A DNA stretch of 64,000 bases from the NCBI GenBank assembly GCA_015060705.1, contig SUXY01000006.1, positions 1 through 64,000 on the forward strand, written 5' to 3'. Every line of letters begins with the position of its first letter. Position 1 is the first letter of the stretch. Source of the stretch: Bacteroides sp. Its GTDB lineage: Bacteria > Bacteroidota > Bacteroidia > Bacteroidales > Bacteroidaceae. Under the pieces are notes generated by a model, which was not told where the DNA came from, did no database searches, and saw nothing but the letters and a program-made list of their open reading frames with translations. Below, piece by piece: positions 25,057 through 33,615 of this stretch. The translations under genes were made by a program, and so were the position numbers.

Positions 25057-25986
25057 CTAAACCAACACTTGACCAGCTCCGAGCTTCCACATCGCTTTCG
25101 GTACACCGGCTTGAATTTCCTTCACCAACACCTCCAACAAGCTTTGACGGATGAAGTTGCGGTTGGTAATCATAATCAACTGACGGGTAGGTACAGGAAT
25201 GGCAAACGGACGCACCAGTTCTTTCTGCGAGTCACAGAGCTGCATGGCGGCCAATTCCGGAATAAACGTGATACCCATGCCGCTCTCTACCATGCGCATG
25301 AATGTCTCCATGCTGCCCAGATTGTAAGCCAACTGGCTGGTTTGTGAAGACTTCATCTGACAGAAGCGTACCATCTGGTCGCGGAAGCAATGCCCTTCAT
25401 CCAACAACCAAAGCTGACTGCTTTGTGCCACATCGGCCGTACGAATCACTTCTTTTTTAAATAAGGCATCTTCGCGCGATACATATCCCACATACTTTTC
25501 ATAGAAGAGCGGAGTCTGCGAATACTCTTCCAGTCCTTCAATCGTAGCCAGGATACCAGCATCGATGTCCCCTTGAATCAAGGCTTCCTTGATTTCGTGC
25601 GTCTTCATTTCCTGCACCCGGATATCGAGTTTCGGATAGCGCTTCATCAGTTGAGGGAAGAACCGGGGCAACAGATAAGGAGCAATGGTAGGCAAGATGC
25701 CGATACGGAACATCCCTTCCAAGGACTGCTTTTCTTCCTGAACGATATCCTTGATACTATCGGCTTGCGAAAGCACCTCACGAGCCTGACGAACCACCTT
25801 CTCCCCTACCGGCGTAGGACAAATGGGCTGACGGTTACGATCGAACAGTTTTGCACCGATTTCTTCTTCCAACTTACCAATCATGGCGCTCAGGGTAGGT
25901 TGGGTCACGTTACAAGCATCGGCTGCCCGTCCGAAGTGTCCATGTCGGGCTACAGCCAAGATATATTCCAGTTGTTGCAGAGTCAT
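25057..25986 (-). CDS. oxyR: Hydrogen peroxide-inducible LysR regulator OxyR
   Basis: 309 residues. The N-terminal winged HTH (about 1-60, with AADACNVTQPTLSAMI) is of LysR type. The redox-active cysteines are in DEGHCFRDQMVRFC: Cys200 and Cys209, equivalent to Cys199 and Cys208 of E. coli. Oxidation to a disulfide would switch on peroxide-defence genes. Its neighbours ahpC and ahpF are classic targets. A -7 box (TACCTTTG, 26014-26021) lies 27 bases before the start. Confidence 0.95.
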   Translation of the reverse strand: MTLQQLEYILAVARHGHFGRAADACNVTQPTLSAMIGKLEEEIGAKLFDRNRQPICPTPVGEKVVRQAREVLSQADSIKDIVQEEKQSLEGMFRIGILPTIAPYLLPRFFPQLMKRYPKLDIRVQEMKTHEIKEALIQGDIDAGILATIEGLEEYSQTPLFYEKYVGYVSREDALFKKEVIRTADVAQSSQLWLLDEGHCFRDQMVRFCQMKSSQTSQLAYNLGSMETFMRMVESGMGITFIPELAAMQLCDSQKELVRPFAIPVPTRQLIMITNRNFIRQSLLEVLVKEIQAGVPKAMWKLGAGQVLV

Positions 25987-26013
25987 CTTAAAGGGTTGTT
26001 TGAGTTATGTGTT

Positions 26014-26021
26014 CAAAGGTA
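26014..26021 (-). promoter_or_regulatory. -7 promoter box of oxyR
   Basis: Minus-strand TACCTTTG in the 61-base gap between the HTH-protein gene and oxyR, with a short leader. Confidence 0.55.
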
Positions 26022-26047
26022 ATGATTTCCTTTGAAACAAGCAACGG

Positions 26048-27061
26048 TTACACCAGTCTGTCCAGGAATTTTGTCAAACTATCTTCTTTGTCGATGCCCA
26101 ACTTCTCTTTCAGGCGGAGTTTCCTCCGGCTCACCGAATTACCGCTGATGCAATAAATCTGCGACAGGTTCTGGAGGCTCATGTGGATTTTCACCAAACA
26201 ACAGAAGTTGATGTCCTTCTCCGTCAGTGCCGGAAATTCCCGCTTCAACTTTTGTGTAAAGTCCGGATAAGCGCTGTCCAGCATCAGCTGAACATCTCTC
26301 CAGTCCACTTCCGAGAGCAGGATGCGCCCCTCATTGCCTTCCAGTTTCTCCAGCACATGGATGCGTTTCAGCAGTTCCTCCCGCATCAAGGCATTCTTTT
26401 CGCGGAGCATCGCCTCCTTCATGCGGAGCGAAGCCATTTCTTCCTGCTGTTTCAATGCCAAGTTCCTCCGATGGAAGAAATGGACCATCCCTGCTCCTAC
26501 CAGCAGAATGATGAATACCGACAGCCCCAATATCAGGATGATGTGGTGTTGCCTTTCCATCTGAAGCTCGTTCAGCTTGTTTTTCTGTTTCAAGGCAAGG
26601 TAGTCGTTCTGGTCCTTCTGAATCAGGATATCCTTGAACAAATCGTTCCGTGTATCTGCCTCCTCCAGCCACTTCCCCATCCTTTCGTAAGCCAGGAGAG
26701 CCAAATGTCTATCCGGACCGTCCGCCACTATCTGATAATGCTTCATAGCCGAATCCGGCTGATGCAGATGCATCCGGATATCCCCTTCTATCAGATTGAC
26801 AAAAGGCACATCCTCTCGGGTCATCACCTGGCGGAGCTTCTTCAGATAGGCTTGAGCCAACTCGGTATCTTTCACTTGTGCCAACAAGTCCACCATCCGC
26901 GAAGCATAGAGGAACACTTCCTTGTCCGTACCCTTTTCCAGGATACGGTAATAATGTGCCAACAATGAATCGGGAGGCAGGCTATCGGTATTCTTCACCT
27001 GTCCTTGCACAGTCCCTACCATTGCTCCCAGCATCAGGAGCCAATAGACCAGTCTTTTCAT
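26048..27061 (-). CDS. Membrane-anchored HTH protein with TPR-like periplasmic part
   Basis: 337 residues. A signal peptide (1-20) is followed by a helical TPR-like region (about 28-150), one membrane span (about 172-195), a charged coiled coil (196-245) and a C-terminal HTH-like domain (about 277-325, PALTEKDINFCCLVKIHMSL then ISGNSVSRRKLRLKEKLGI). The C-terminal domain resembles LuxR-type DNA-binding domains and should be cytoplasmic. The design suggests a one-component sensor with a periplasmic input and DNA-binding output. It overlaps the upstream propeller lipoprotein gene by 4 bases, so that protein may be its sensing partner. It is a candidate regulator of the motif shared by the three propeller promoters. 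Confidence 0.82.
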   Translation of the reverse strand: MKRLVYWLLMLGAMVGTVQGQVKNTDSLPPDSLLAHYYRILEKGTDKEVFLYASRMVDLLAQVKDTELAQAYLKKLRQVMTREDVPFVNLIEGDIRMHLHQPDSAMKHYQIVADGPDRHLALLAYERMGKWLEEADTRNDLFKDILIQKDQNDYLALKQKNKLNELQMERQHHIILILGLSVFIILLVGAGMVHFFHRRNLALKQQEEMASLRMKEAMLREKNALMREELLKRIHVLEKLEGNEGRILLSEVDWRDVQLMLDSAYPDFTQKLKREFPALTEKDINFCCLVKIHMSLQNLSQIYCISGNSVSRRKLRLKEKLGIDKEDSLTKFLDRLV

Positions 27062-28263
27062 TTTCTTGTCCGATGTTTTCCGTAGATGATGTAATTATTG
27101 TCATTCCTGTCGATGGTCGCTTTCAGTTCCAGCAGCCTTTGCTTTCGGGGCGTATCTCCTTCGGGACACTCTTTCAGGAATCCTTCTATCCGTTCCAATA
27201 ATGCACCGGGCAGGATGTTCTCCGTGTAATATCCACCGAAATCTGTCAGCATTTCTATCGGCTCATCGCACATCCAGTCGTTGTAGATGCGGCAGAAACC
27301 TCCCTTCAGTGTCTCCTTGTCGATGATGAAATACCGCTCCTGGTCAGACATGTACGAATCTTCCGTCATTTGTTTGGAAGTGGCCACCCTTCCGTAGAAG
27401 TACAGAGGCAGTTCCCGATAATTGTGCAGACAGATGGGCTTTTCGCCGAAGTCTAGGGTAAAGTAAGGTACCGGATCCGCATCCTGCAAGTTCCACAGAT
27501 AGAGGGTGTCCTTTCTCAACTCGAAGAAAGGCGACACATGGAAACTCCATTGCCCTATTTCTTTCCGGAAGACAATTTCATTGCTGAAGTTCGGTTTCAG
27601 CTTCAGGTGACGGGGCGGTATACTCATACAGAGGTTTCCCTCCAGGTCCTGCACCCATGCCATGTTCGGCAGATAGCTGAAAGGAAGCGAAAGCACCGCC
27701 ACCCGGTTCTTTTCCACATCCACTTGGAATACGCCCTTGGGGACGTACATCTTCGGATGGGGCAGATGCAAGGGGATGCTCCCCTCGTACTTGCCTTCCA
27801 GATTATAGGACAGGATTTCACGGGTTCCCTGCTGCAGCAGATAGATTCGTCCGTTCTTTTCGTCTATCTGCACATCGTATATCCACTTATATTCGTCCGT
27901 ACCCAGACCGATGTTTCCCACCTTGCACACGAAGGTTCCATCCTTGCGGAAGAGTTTGCAAGGAGTCTTCCAATTGACTACCAACATGTAATTGTCGGAC
28001 ATACAGACATAGCCCGGTTCCACCAAGGCCTCCTCCCGATTTTCCAAGCGGACTATCTGTAGCTCTTCCACCAAAGCACTGAGCGGAAGATTCATCGTAT
28101 CTTTCAGCAGGTCGAGACTGGCGACAGTGAGTGGATGCCCGTTCACCGTTTCCATTCTTGCCACTACGGGCATATCTTTCCATGCCGGATGCCGCTTTCC
28201 TGTGGGCGAACAAGCCGTTCCCAGTAGGATTATCAGCAGAAGTATCAGTTTTATGTTTTTCAT
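27058..28263 (-). CDS. 6-bladed beta-propeller lipoprotein
   Basis: 401 residues from ATG 28263; a longer frame upstream would run through the promoter. Signal peptide with lipobox GTAC. It shows repeated propeller-blade sequence such as FRKDGTFVCKVGNIGLG and YDVQIDEKNGRIYLLQQGT. It belongs to the Bacteroidetes 6-bladed propeller (DUF4934-like) group and is clearly homologous to the N-terminal half of the protein at 29701-32115 (same MPVVA start and DVQIDEKxGRIY). Function unknown; likely surface or periplasmic ligand binding. It is co-transcribed with the membrane HTH protein. Confidence 0.82.
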   Translation of the reverse strand: MKNIKLILLLIILLGTACSPTGKRHPAWKDMPVVARMETVNGHPLTVASLDLLKDTMNLPLSALVEELQIVRLENREEALVEPGYVCMSDNYMLVVNWKTPCKLFRKDGTFVCKVGNIGLGTDEYKWIYDVQIDEKNGRIYLLQQGTREILSYNLEGKYEGSIPLHLPHPKMYVPKGVFQVDVEKNRVAVLSLPFSYLPNMAWVQDLEGNLCMSIPPRHLKLKPNFSNEIVFRKEIGQWSFHVSPFFELRKDTLYLWNLQDADPVPYFTLDFGEKPICLHNYRELPLYFYGRVATSKQMTEDSYMSDQERYFIIDKETLKGGFCRIYNDWMCDEPIEMLTDFGGYYTENILPGALLERIEGFLKECPEGDTPRKQRLLELKATIDRNDNNYIIYGKHRTRK

Positions 28264-28313
28264 TCTCACGTGCAAATTTCTATCTTTCGTCCTATAGGTA
28301 TGTAATGAACTTA

Positions 28314-28431
28314 CAAAGTTAGAGTTTAAATTTAAGTCTGCCAAAAAACGGATATGGACATTTTCGCTTTTTATCGTTTGTAACATGCTGATAATCAAGG
28401 ATAGTTAAAATATCCATGTGGACATTTACAT
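28314..28431 (-). promoter_or_regulatory. Propeller promoter 1: -7 box plus two TGGACATTT cores
   Basis: -7 box TAACTTTG on the minus strand (28314-28321). Plus-strand cores TGGACATTT at 28355-28363 (A) and 28419-28427 (B). Core A begins 34 bp from the far edge of the -7 box, exactly as in the other two propeller promoters, and core B 98 bp. Confidence 0.65.
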
Positions 28432-28527
28432 GAAGATATTCGATTCCAGAGAAATTTCAGATAAGAATATGCACTTTTTACCGTATAAGAAGACTCATAA
28501 CCGTTCCATCTTGAGAGACCTTTACCG

Positions 28528-28610
28528 CAAGAATTCACTCAAAACTCCTTGCACTCCTGCAACCGGAATTTAATGGTTTGTGAATCAGAATGAAATCGGT
28601 GGCAGGAGTG
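28528..28610. repeat. Intergenic repeat R, copy 1, with inverted arms
   Basis: Bases 28528-28566 match 33492-33530 with one difference. Arms CACTCCTGCAACCG (28552-28565) and CGGTGGCAGGAGTG (28597-28610) form an inverted repeat with one mismatch. It lies about 265-350 bases upstream of the propeller gene start at 28263. The rest of the 377-base gap holds the propeller promoter. Confidence 0.6.
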
Positions 28611-28640
28611 CTGTAACTTCAATGTTGCCCCTGCCATTGT

Positions 28641-29279
28641 TTATTGCAAGCAATTCTTGATGAAAGTTTCTATGTCTTTAGAAGTGATGTGATAAATAGG
28701 ATTTAATTGTTCGAAATGTTCGTCGCGCACAAAGCGATTCCCATTGGTAAGCATAGCCAACAGATTTTTGGTTTTCAGTCGATGACCGGAATAAGTTAAG
28801 GCCAAACTTATCATTTCCTGAATTGGAATTCCTGTCTTTAATATGGAATAGATGTCATAATAGTCTCGGAAATTACTACGTCGCATCATTACTTCCATTT
28901 TCATAGCACCGATAGACTTGACATCTGCCAATTTGAGATTGTTCAAATAAGGAATTGCCTGGTTGACTGGAGAATACTTTGGAGAAGCATAAAATGAGAA
29001 TTTCACCCCTTCTACTAAAAATTCTACATGGTCTATATCTAAAATGTCACGATGTTGTATTTCGCCGATTGTGGATAATTCTTTTTCTATCTGATACCAA
29101 GCTACTTCCTGCTTATCTGTTTTGGAAGTTCGCCATGTCATAAAGTCCAAATCTTCGCTTTGGCGAGTATTAATTTGTAGTGACAAAGCTGTACCGCCTA
29201 CCAAAAGGTAGGGTTTGATACATTCCAAAGCAGATACAGCTTCGAAGATGTGTGATGTATGTGGTGCCAATCCTTTCAT
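28641..29279 (-). CDS. AbiEii-like nucleotidyltransferase (toxin family)
   Basis: 212 residues. The minimal nucleotidyltransferase motif is LLVGGTALSLQ followed by SEDLDFMTW, with the paired acidic residues of the catalytic site. KLADVKSIGAMKMEVMMRRS and RDYYDIYSIL are typical of the AbiEii/AbiGii toxin family (DUF1814). These enzymes can act as toxins of type IV toxin-antitoxin systems or in phage abortive infection. Its start overlaps the upstream small gene by 4 bases, as a toxin-antitoxin pair would. The cognate AbiEi-type winged-helix antitoxin is not present; the partner is a different small protein. Confidence 0.85.
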   Translation of the reverse strand: MKGLAPHTSHIFEAVSALECIKPYLLVGGTALSLQINTRQSEDLDFMTWRTSKTDKQEVAWYQIEKELSTIGEIQHRDILDIDHVEFLVEGVKFSFYASPKYSPVNQAIPYLNNLKLADVKSIGAMKMEVMMRRSNFRDYYDIYSILKTGIPIQEMISLALTYSGHRLKTKNLLAMLTNGNRFVRDEHFEQLNPIYHITSKDIETFIKNCLQ

Positions 29280-29605
29280 ACAAACATTTTGTTGAAGTGA
29301 CGGGTTGCCATGGATTTGATATAAGCATCAGGGCATTTTGCCTTGAAGTAGTACCATGCCAAGAAACGGTTCAATGAATATAGATATTCTTCTTGCGGTA
29401 TCAAGTGTTCCAACCATACTTGCTTGATGGTACGATAAGGGTAAATTTTAAACAGTAAGTCTATTTCTGCCAAATCGAGGTGCAATAACGTTTTCTCAAT
29501 CAAGATTTCGTCTGAAATATCCTTGATTGATTCTTCGTTATAAGACCAGAAACAATGTTCTTGCTTTAACTTCGACAACAACTCTGACTTGATAGCATTT
29601 ATCAT
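29276..29605 (-). CDS. Small protein paired with the AbiEii-like toxin, probable antitoxin
   Basis: 109 residues from ATG 29605. A TTG at 29626 lies inside the promoter box and is rejected as a start. The sequence FWSYNEESIKDISDEILIEK, then EIDLLFKIYP and LNRFLAWYYFKAK is of a type I have seen beside AbiEii-like genes in Bacteroidetes (DUF6922-like; assignment from memory and uncertain). It is not related to AbiEi. It reads first and overlaps the toxin by 4 bases, the usual antitoxin-toxin order. The -7 box TAAATTTG at 29624-29631 leaves a very short leader. Confidence 0.72.
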   Translation of the reverse strand: MINAIKSELLSKLKQEHCFWSYNEESIKDISDEILIEKTLLHLDLAEIDLLFKIYPYRTIKQVWLEHLIPQEEYLYSLNRFLAWYYFKAKCPDAYIKSMATRHFNKMFV

Positions 29606-29623
29606 ATACCTTATTTTCTTCTG

Positions 29624-29631
29624 CAAATTTA
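29624..29631 (-). promoter_or_regulatory. -7 promoter box of the AbiEii-like pair
   Basis: Minus-strand TAAATTTG, 18 bases upstream of the ATG at 29605. It sets the start of the small partner gene. Confidence 0.55.
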
Positions 29632-29700
29632 CGATATTTTGTGCAGAAAAACAATCATTCGTTACGTTTTGTCATATCCCTCATCGCTTCCAACAAAGCT

Positions 29701-32115
29701 TTATTCAAATATGACCATCACCCATTCGTTTTCTTTCAACGCTTCTACACCTTTTATCTGCTTCTGCAATGCCGGGGTCAATGCCTTGGAAGAATAATAT
29801 CGATACATTTTGCCGTTTCCATAGGCTTGGGGCCACCAATCCAAGCCTCCCAACAAATCGCCATCCAGCATCGCATCCGTCAGTTCCTTGGGTTGCGGCA
29901 GGGTGAAGAACTCGCCCGTTTCCTTGTTATATACCAACGAATAGAGCTTGACGGCCTTCTTCTCGCGGTTAATCGGACTGTCGTGTCCTTGAGACATACG
30001 GATGAAGATGAACTTGTCCGTCTCTATCCATCCTTCTATCAGATAAGCACGGTCGATGTTTGCCCCACTGATAACTTCTTTTCCCGTGGCATAATGCAGG
30101 CTTCCGAAGTCCAACTGATACACGGCTTGAAGCGTATGGTTATCGACCAACCGATACACCGTATCATCGTAAGGAAGGCGGACGAAGTGCTGCCCGTCCA
30201 ACGAATAGGCCGAAATGCTTTCGCCATTGCGGTAGTCAGCCGTAGGCAGATAGTCGGGCATCAACTCAAAGCGACAAAGGGTATCGCCCCTGAAGGTATG
30301 CGTATAAAACTTCCCGGTATTCTTCTTGTAAGTAATGAATGCATCGGAAGTGAACAACAAAGGATACACTTCGGGCGACAAGCTTTGATAGTCCTGCGTA
30401 TGCAAGACCGAATCACTTTGCATCAGTTTTTCCAAGGAGAAGGTAGCCATTCCGCCACCCTCATAACGTGCCCGGAATTGGCATTGTACGATTCCTTTTT
30501 CCTCATCGACACGAAGCGGCTTGCAAAGGGTGTATTTATAAGTATAGGCATACGCCTTTTCATAAAGCTTATAATGACACACATTCTTCACCAGCATCCG
30601 TTTCTTGTGATAAGCACTGTCCAACAGATACAGACCCTCCGTATCGAGGAACAGATAGCCATCCTTATACGGCTGAGGAAAACTTAAATCCACCGCCCAA
30701 AGCGGAACCATCTTTACCGAGCTTCCCACTTCACTCATCTTCATCGGACGGACATTCTTTAATGCTTGCTCGATGTCCAGACGGACACCACCCTCGTTCT
30801 TGACCACCGCTTCGTAACGGATGCCCGGCACTACGATGTCCTCTTCCTTCAAGGTAGCAGCCTTCACTTCTTCTGCCTCCTTTTGGAACTCCGGTTTCAC
30901 GAAAGTCCGAGGCATCGATGGCGGAGGAGTAAGCTTGCCCACGAATACGTAATTATTCTCATCCTCATCGATGGAGGCTTTCATCTCTTCCAGCTTCTTG
31001 CGACGTTCGGCATCGAGGGAAGTATTTTCTTTCAGCACTTTCTCCAAGAGATCGAGCAAATCGGCAGGTTCGATGTTCAGCGTATAATAGCCATCCAATC
31101 CTTCCAACCAAGACACGGGAGCATCTCCCAACCAATCGTTGTACAACCGATAGAAGCATCCCTTCCCTGTCTGCTTATCTACCAGATAGTGTTTAGGGTC
31201 GGTCGAAGTCGTCTGTCGTTCATTGATTTGCAGGATGGTAGCTATTGTCCCAGCGTAATGATAAGGATATTCACTATAACTATGTATTTGAAGTTCCTTG
31301 CTACCTTTATCTACCCAATAGACAGGTCTCAGACTTCCCTTGTCCATATCCAGATGATGAATGGGGGCATCCTTCAATCCGGTAATCTGCACACTCAGCT
31401 CATCCGTGGCTTTTAAGGAAAGCACCTCATTGCTGAAGTCGGGCACCACCTTGAAATGCTCCGTTGAAGTCTCGCTGATGAAGTTCCCTTCCATATCCTG
31501 CACCCAAGCCACCACCGGCAGATAGTCGAACGGAAGCAACACCACCCCAATGCGGTTGTTCTCGGCATCCACCTTGATTCGTCCTTTCGGCACACGGAGC
31601 TTCTCGTACTTCTTGTTCAGCGGAATGTTCTTCTCAAACTTCCCCTGCAAGTCATACACCAGGATGGAAGTGGCATTCCAAGGCAACATATAGATTCGTC
31701 CGCTCTTCTCGTCTATCTGCACATCATAAACCATCGTGTATTCACCGGGACCTTGGCCGATACTTCCCATCGTACCCACAAACGTACCATCCCGACGGAA
31801 GAGCTTGTAAGGAATATGACTATCGGAAGCGACCAAGAGATAATTCTCGGAAACGGACACACGCCCTTTTCCCACCAAGGCTTCATCCCGATTGTCGAGT
31901 TTCACCATTTGCAGGTCTTCCACGAAATAACTCAAAGGGAGGTCGATGGTATCTTCTATCAGTTCAAGGTTACAGACAGTCAGCTCTTGTCCATCCCTTA
32001 CTTCCTGATGCGCCACCACCGGCATATCTTCCAGCGAGACTGTCTTCCGATTTCCTCCCGAACAGGCAGCCAATGCTATCGCCATCACTGCTAAACATAC
32101 TTGCTTTGCTTTCAT
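29701..32115 (-). CDS. Large double-propeller lipoprotein (6-bladed propeller family)
   Basis: 804 residues. Signal peptide with lipobox LAAC (MKAKQVCLAVMAIAL start). The first ~390 residues are homologous to the propeller lipoprotein at 27058-28263; the rest, from about residue 420 (PSMPRTFVKPEFQK onward), is a second propeller-like module that may correspond to a DUF4933-type domain. It is twice the usual length, so it appears to be a fusion. The first 69 bases of the gene region are nearly identical to those of the upstream gene, which shows a recent duplication or conversion of the leader-peptide segment. It overlaps that gene by 4 bases. Confidence 0.8.
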   Translation of the reverse strand: MKAKQVCLAVMAIALAACSGGNRKTVSLEDMPVVAHQEVRDGQELTVCNLELIEDTIDLPLSYFVEDLQMVKLDNRDEALVGKGRVSVSENYLLVASDSHIPYKLFRRDGTFVGTMGSIGQGPGEYTMVYDVQIDEKSGRIYMLPWNATSILVYDLQGKFEKNIPLNKKYEKLRVPKGRIKVDAENNRIGVVLLPFDYLPVVAWVQDMEGNFISETSTEHFKVVPDFSNEVLSLKATDELSVQITGLKDAPIHHLDMDKGSLRPVYWVDKGSKELQIHSYSEYPYHYAGTIATILQINERQTTSTDPKHYLVDKQTGKGCFYRLYNDWLGDAPVSWLEGLDGYYTLNIEPADLLDLLEKVLKENTSLDAERRKKLEEMKASIDEDENNYVFVGKLTPPPSMPRTFVKPEFQKEAEEVKAATLKEEDIVVPGIRYEAVVKNEGGVRLDIEQALKNVRPMKMSEVGSSVKMVPLWAVDLSFPQPYKDGYLFLDTEGLYLLDSAYHKKRMLVKNVCHYKLYEKAYAYTYKYTLCKPLRVDEEKGIVQCQFRARYEGGGMATFSLEKLMQSDSVLHTQDYQSLSPEVYPLLFTSDAFITYKKNTGKFYTHTFRGDTLCRFELMPDYLPTADYRNGESISAYSLDGQHFVRLPYDDTVYRLVDNHTLQAVYQLDFGSLHYATGKEVISGANIDRAYLIEGWIETDKFIFIRMSQGHDSPINREKKAVKLYSLVYNKETGEFFTLPQPKELTDAMLDGDLLGGLDWWPQAYGNGKMYRYYSSKALTPALQKQIKGVEALKENEWVMVIFE

Positions 32116-32119
32116 ATCT
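32051..32119. repeat. 69-bp direct repeat (copy 1) covering a lipoprotein signal sequence
   Basis: Nearly identical, with two differences, to 33214-33282. Each copy spans the start codon and signal-peptide codons of one of two adjacent propeller lipoproteins whose mature parts are quite different. Confidence 0.85.
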
Positions 32120-33278
32120 GATGTGTTTTACATTTTATCATTACCAATACTTGATTATCATCTTCCTTTACCCGATACTTCTTGGCGAATTCGTCGGGAC
32201 ACGCATCCGCACCGGCCACACCTATCAACAAATTCGGATAAACACAAGCCAAAAGAGTAAAATCGGGGCCACCCCAATCATTCGTTATTTTCTGTTCTCC
32301 ATTCTCATCGAACACATTGAAGAACTCTCCCGTTTCCTTGCGGAATGCTCCCAACAAAGGACCGCCTTGCACACTCGATGTACACATACATTTATAATTA
32401 AAGAAAAGGTATTGAGGGGTATCGTAGATGTAACTGATACGCAATCCGTGAGCCATATCCAGAACTTCTTCCCAAGTCTGTTCGAGGTCCAGACGATGGA
32501 TGCCCGGATGGATGGAAGCATAAGGAACAGGCTGCAACGAACCGGAAGGGAAGTAATACAAGGAATCATTGTATGCCTCTTTGTAGGCCGTAGGATATTG
32601 TGAGGAAAATTCATTCTCCACCCAATAGTTCTGCACCGGTTTCTTCTCGCGCCAAGCATTCGTATCTATGCAAGTCAAGGAATCACCCTCGGCATCCAGC
32701 ACCAACCAACTGTATGCATCTTCTTTCTTGGGGAACTGGTCGTCACTGATATAAGCCGCCAACTTGCCATCTTTCAAGGCCAACAAACGATAAGGTTGCT
32801 TGGTCAGTTTGATGTCTTTTATCCAATTCCCTTCCCAATCATACTTCTTGATCCGATTGAGCATATCGAGAATGTAAAGACTTCCATTATCAACAACCAA
32901 CTGATAGCACCAATAAAACTCCTTGGGCCCGTTACCCTTGTTTCCAATGTTACGCAAGAACTTCCCTTTGTCGGAAAACACATATACGGTCTTGGAGTAA
33001 TCGTCCATCACATAAAAGGTACTATCTTTATAGCGGAAGTGGTCGAACTTCTCAGCCAAGACACATTGAGGGGTTGTTTCCAAAGGAACATACCACACCG
33101 AGTCCGCCAATTCACTCAACTTCAACTCCCTTTGGGAAGCCAGCAAATCATCCGGCATCGGATAGGTAATGAACTTGCCTTCTTCCTGCTTACGTTCATC
33201 GCCATACGATTGCTTTCCTCCCGAACAGGCAGCCAATGCTATCGCCATCACTGCCCAACATACTTGCTTTGCTTTCAT
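32112..33278 (-). CDS. 6-bladed beta-propeller lipoprotein
   Basis: 388 residues. The lipoprotein signal (lipobox LAAC) is almost identical to that of the next gene. The mature part has LSELADSVWYVPLET, FSDKGKFLRNIGNKGNGPKE and LYILDMLNRIKKYDWEGN, the usual start and blades of Bacteroidetes 6-bladed propeller (BF-type) proteins. Function unknown. It is the first gene of a two-gene unit with the double-propeller protein (4-base overlap). It is driven by the second of the three matching promoters. Confidence 0.83.
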   Translation of the reverse strand: MKAKQVCWAVMAIALAACSGGKQSYGDERKQEEGKFITYPMPDDLLASQRELKLSELADSVWYVPLETTPQCVLAEKFDHFRYKDSTFYVMDDYSKTVYVFSDKGKFLRNIGNKGNGPKEFYWCYQLVVDNGSLYILDMLNRIKKYDWEGNWIKDIKLTKQPYRLLALKDGKLAAYISDDQFPKKEDAYSWLVLDAEGDSLTCIDTNAWREKKPVQNYWVENEFSSQYPTAYKEAYNDSLYYFPSGSLQPVPYASIHPGIHRLDLEQTWEEVLDMAHGLRISYIYDTPQYLFFNYKCMCTSSVQGGPLLGAFRKETGEFFNVFDENGEQKITNDWGGPDFTLLACVYPNLLIGVAGADACPDEFAKKYRVKEDDNQVLVMIKCKTHQI

Positions 33279-33282
33279 ATCT
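33214..33282. repeat. 69-bp direct repeat (copy 2) covering a lipoprotein signal sequence
   Basis: Partner of 32051-32119; see that entry. Confidence 0.85.
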
Positions 33283-33295
33283 TTATCTTTTGGTA

Positions 33296-33425
33296 CAAAG
33301 TTAAGGACTAAAAATGGAAGTACAATGAAAAGGTGATGTACATTTTTAAATCTTAAAAAATCTTTAATTGTTTAATTTCCAACGATTTAATCATAAGCAT
33401 GTATTGACCATGATGGACATTTCAT
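33296..33425 (-). promoter_or_regulatory. Propeller promoter 2: -7 box plus TGTACATTT and TGGACATTT cores
   Basis: -7 box TAACTTTG on the minus strand (33296-33303), 18 bases from the ATG. Core A (TGTACATTT, 33337-33345) begins 34 bp from the far edge of the -7 box. Core B (TGGACATTT, 33414-33422) lies at 111 bp. Confidence 0.62.
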
Positions 33426-33491
33426 TTTGTGGGTAACCATTAAACGCCTAAAATTCCCCAAAGCTTGTCTTTTCATTGAATATGCATACAT

Positions 33492-33575
33492 CAAGAATTC
33501 GCTCAAAACTCCTTGCACTCCTGCAACCGGGAGTTAATACCTTAATGTACTAAAGCAAATGCGGTGGCAGAAGTG
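33492..33575. repeat. Intergenic repeat R, copy 2, with inverted arms
   Basis: Bases 33492-33530 match 28528-28566 with one difference. Arms at 33516-33529 and 33562-33575 repeat the inverted structure of copy 1. It lies about 215-300 bases upstream of the propeller gene start at 33278, similar to copy 1. Confidence 0.6.
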
Positions 33576-33615
33576 ACCAGAAGCAGCTCCATACGTGACT
33601 ATAAGCGTGAGGCAG

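Noticed and set aside
28264-28398. 45-codon N-terminal extension of the propeller lipoprotein
   Set aside because: It runs through the -7 box and the first TGGACATTT core, and the lipoprotein signal peptide starts at 28263.
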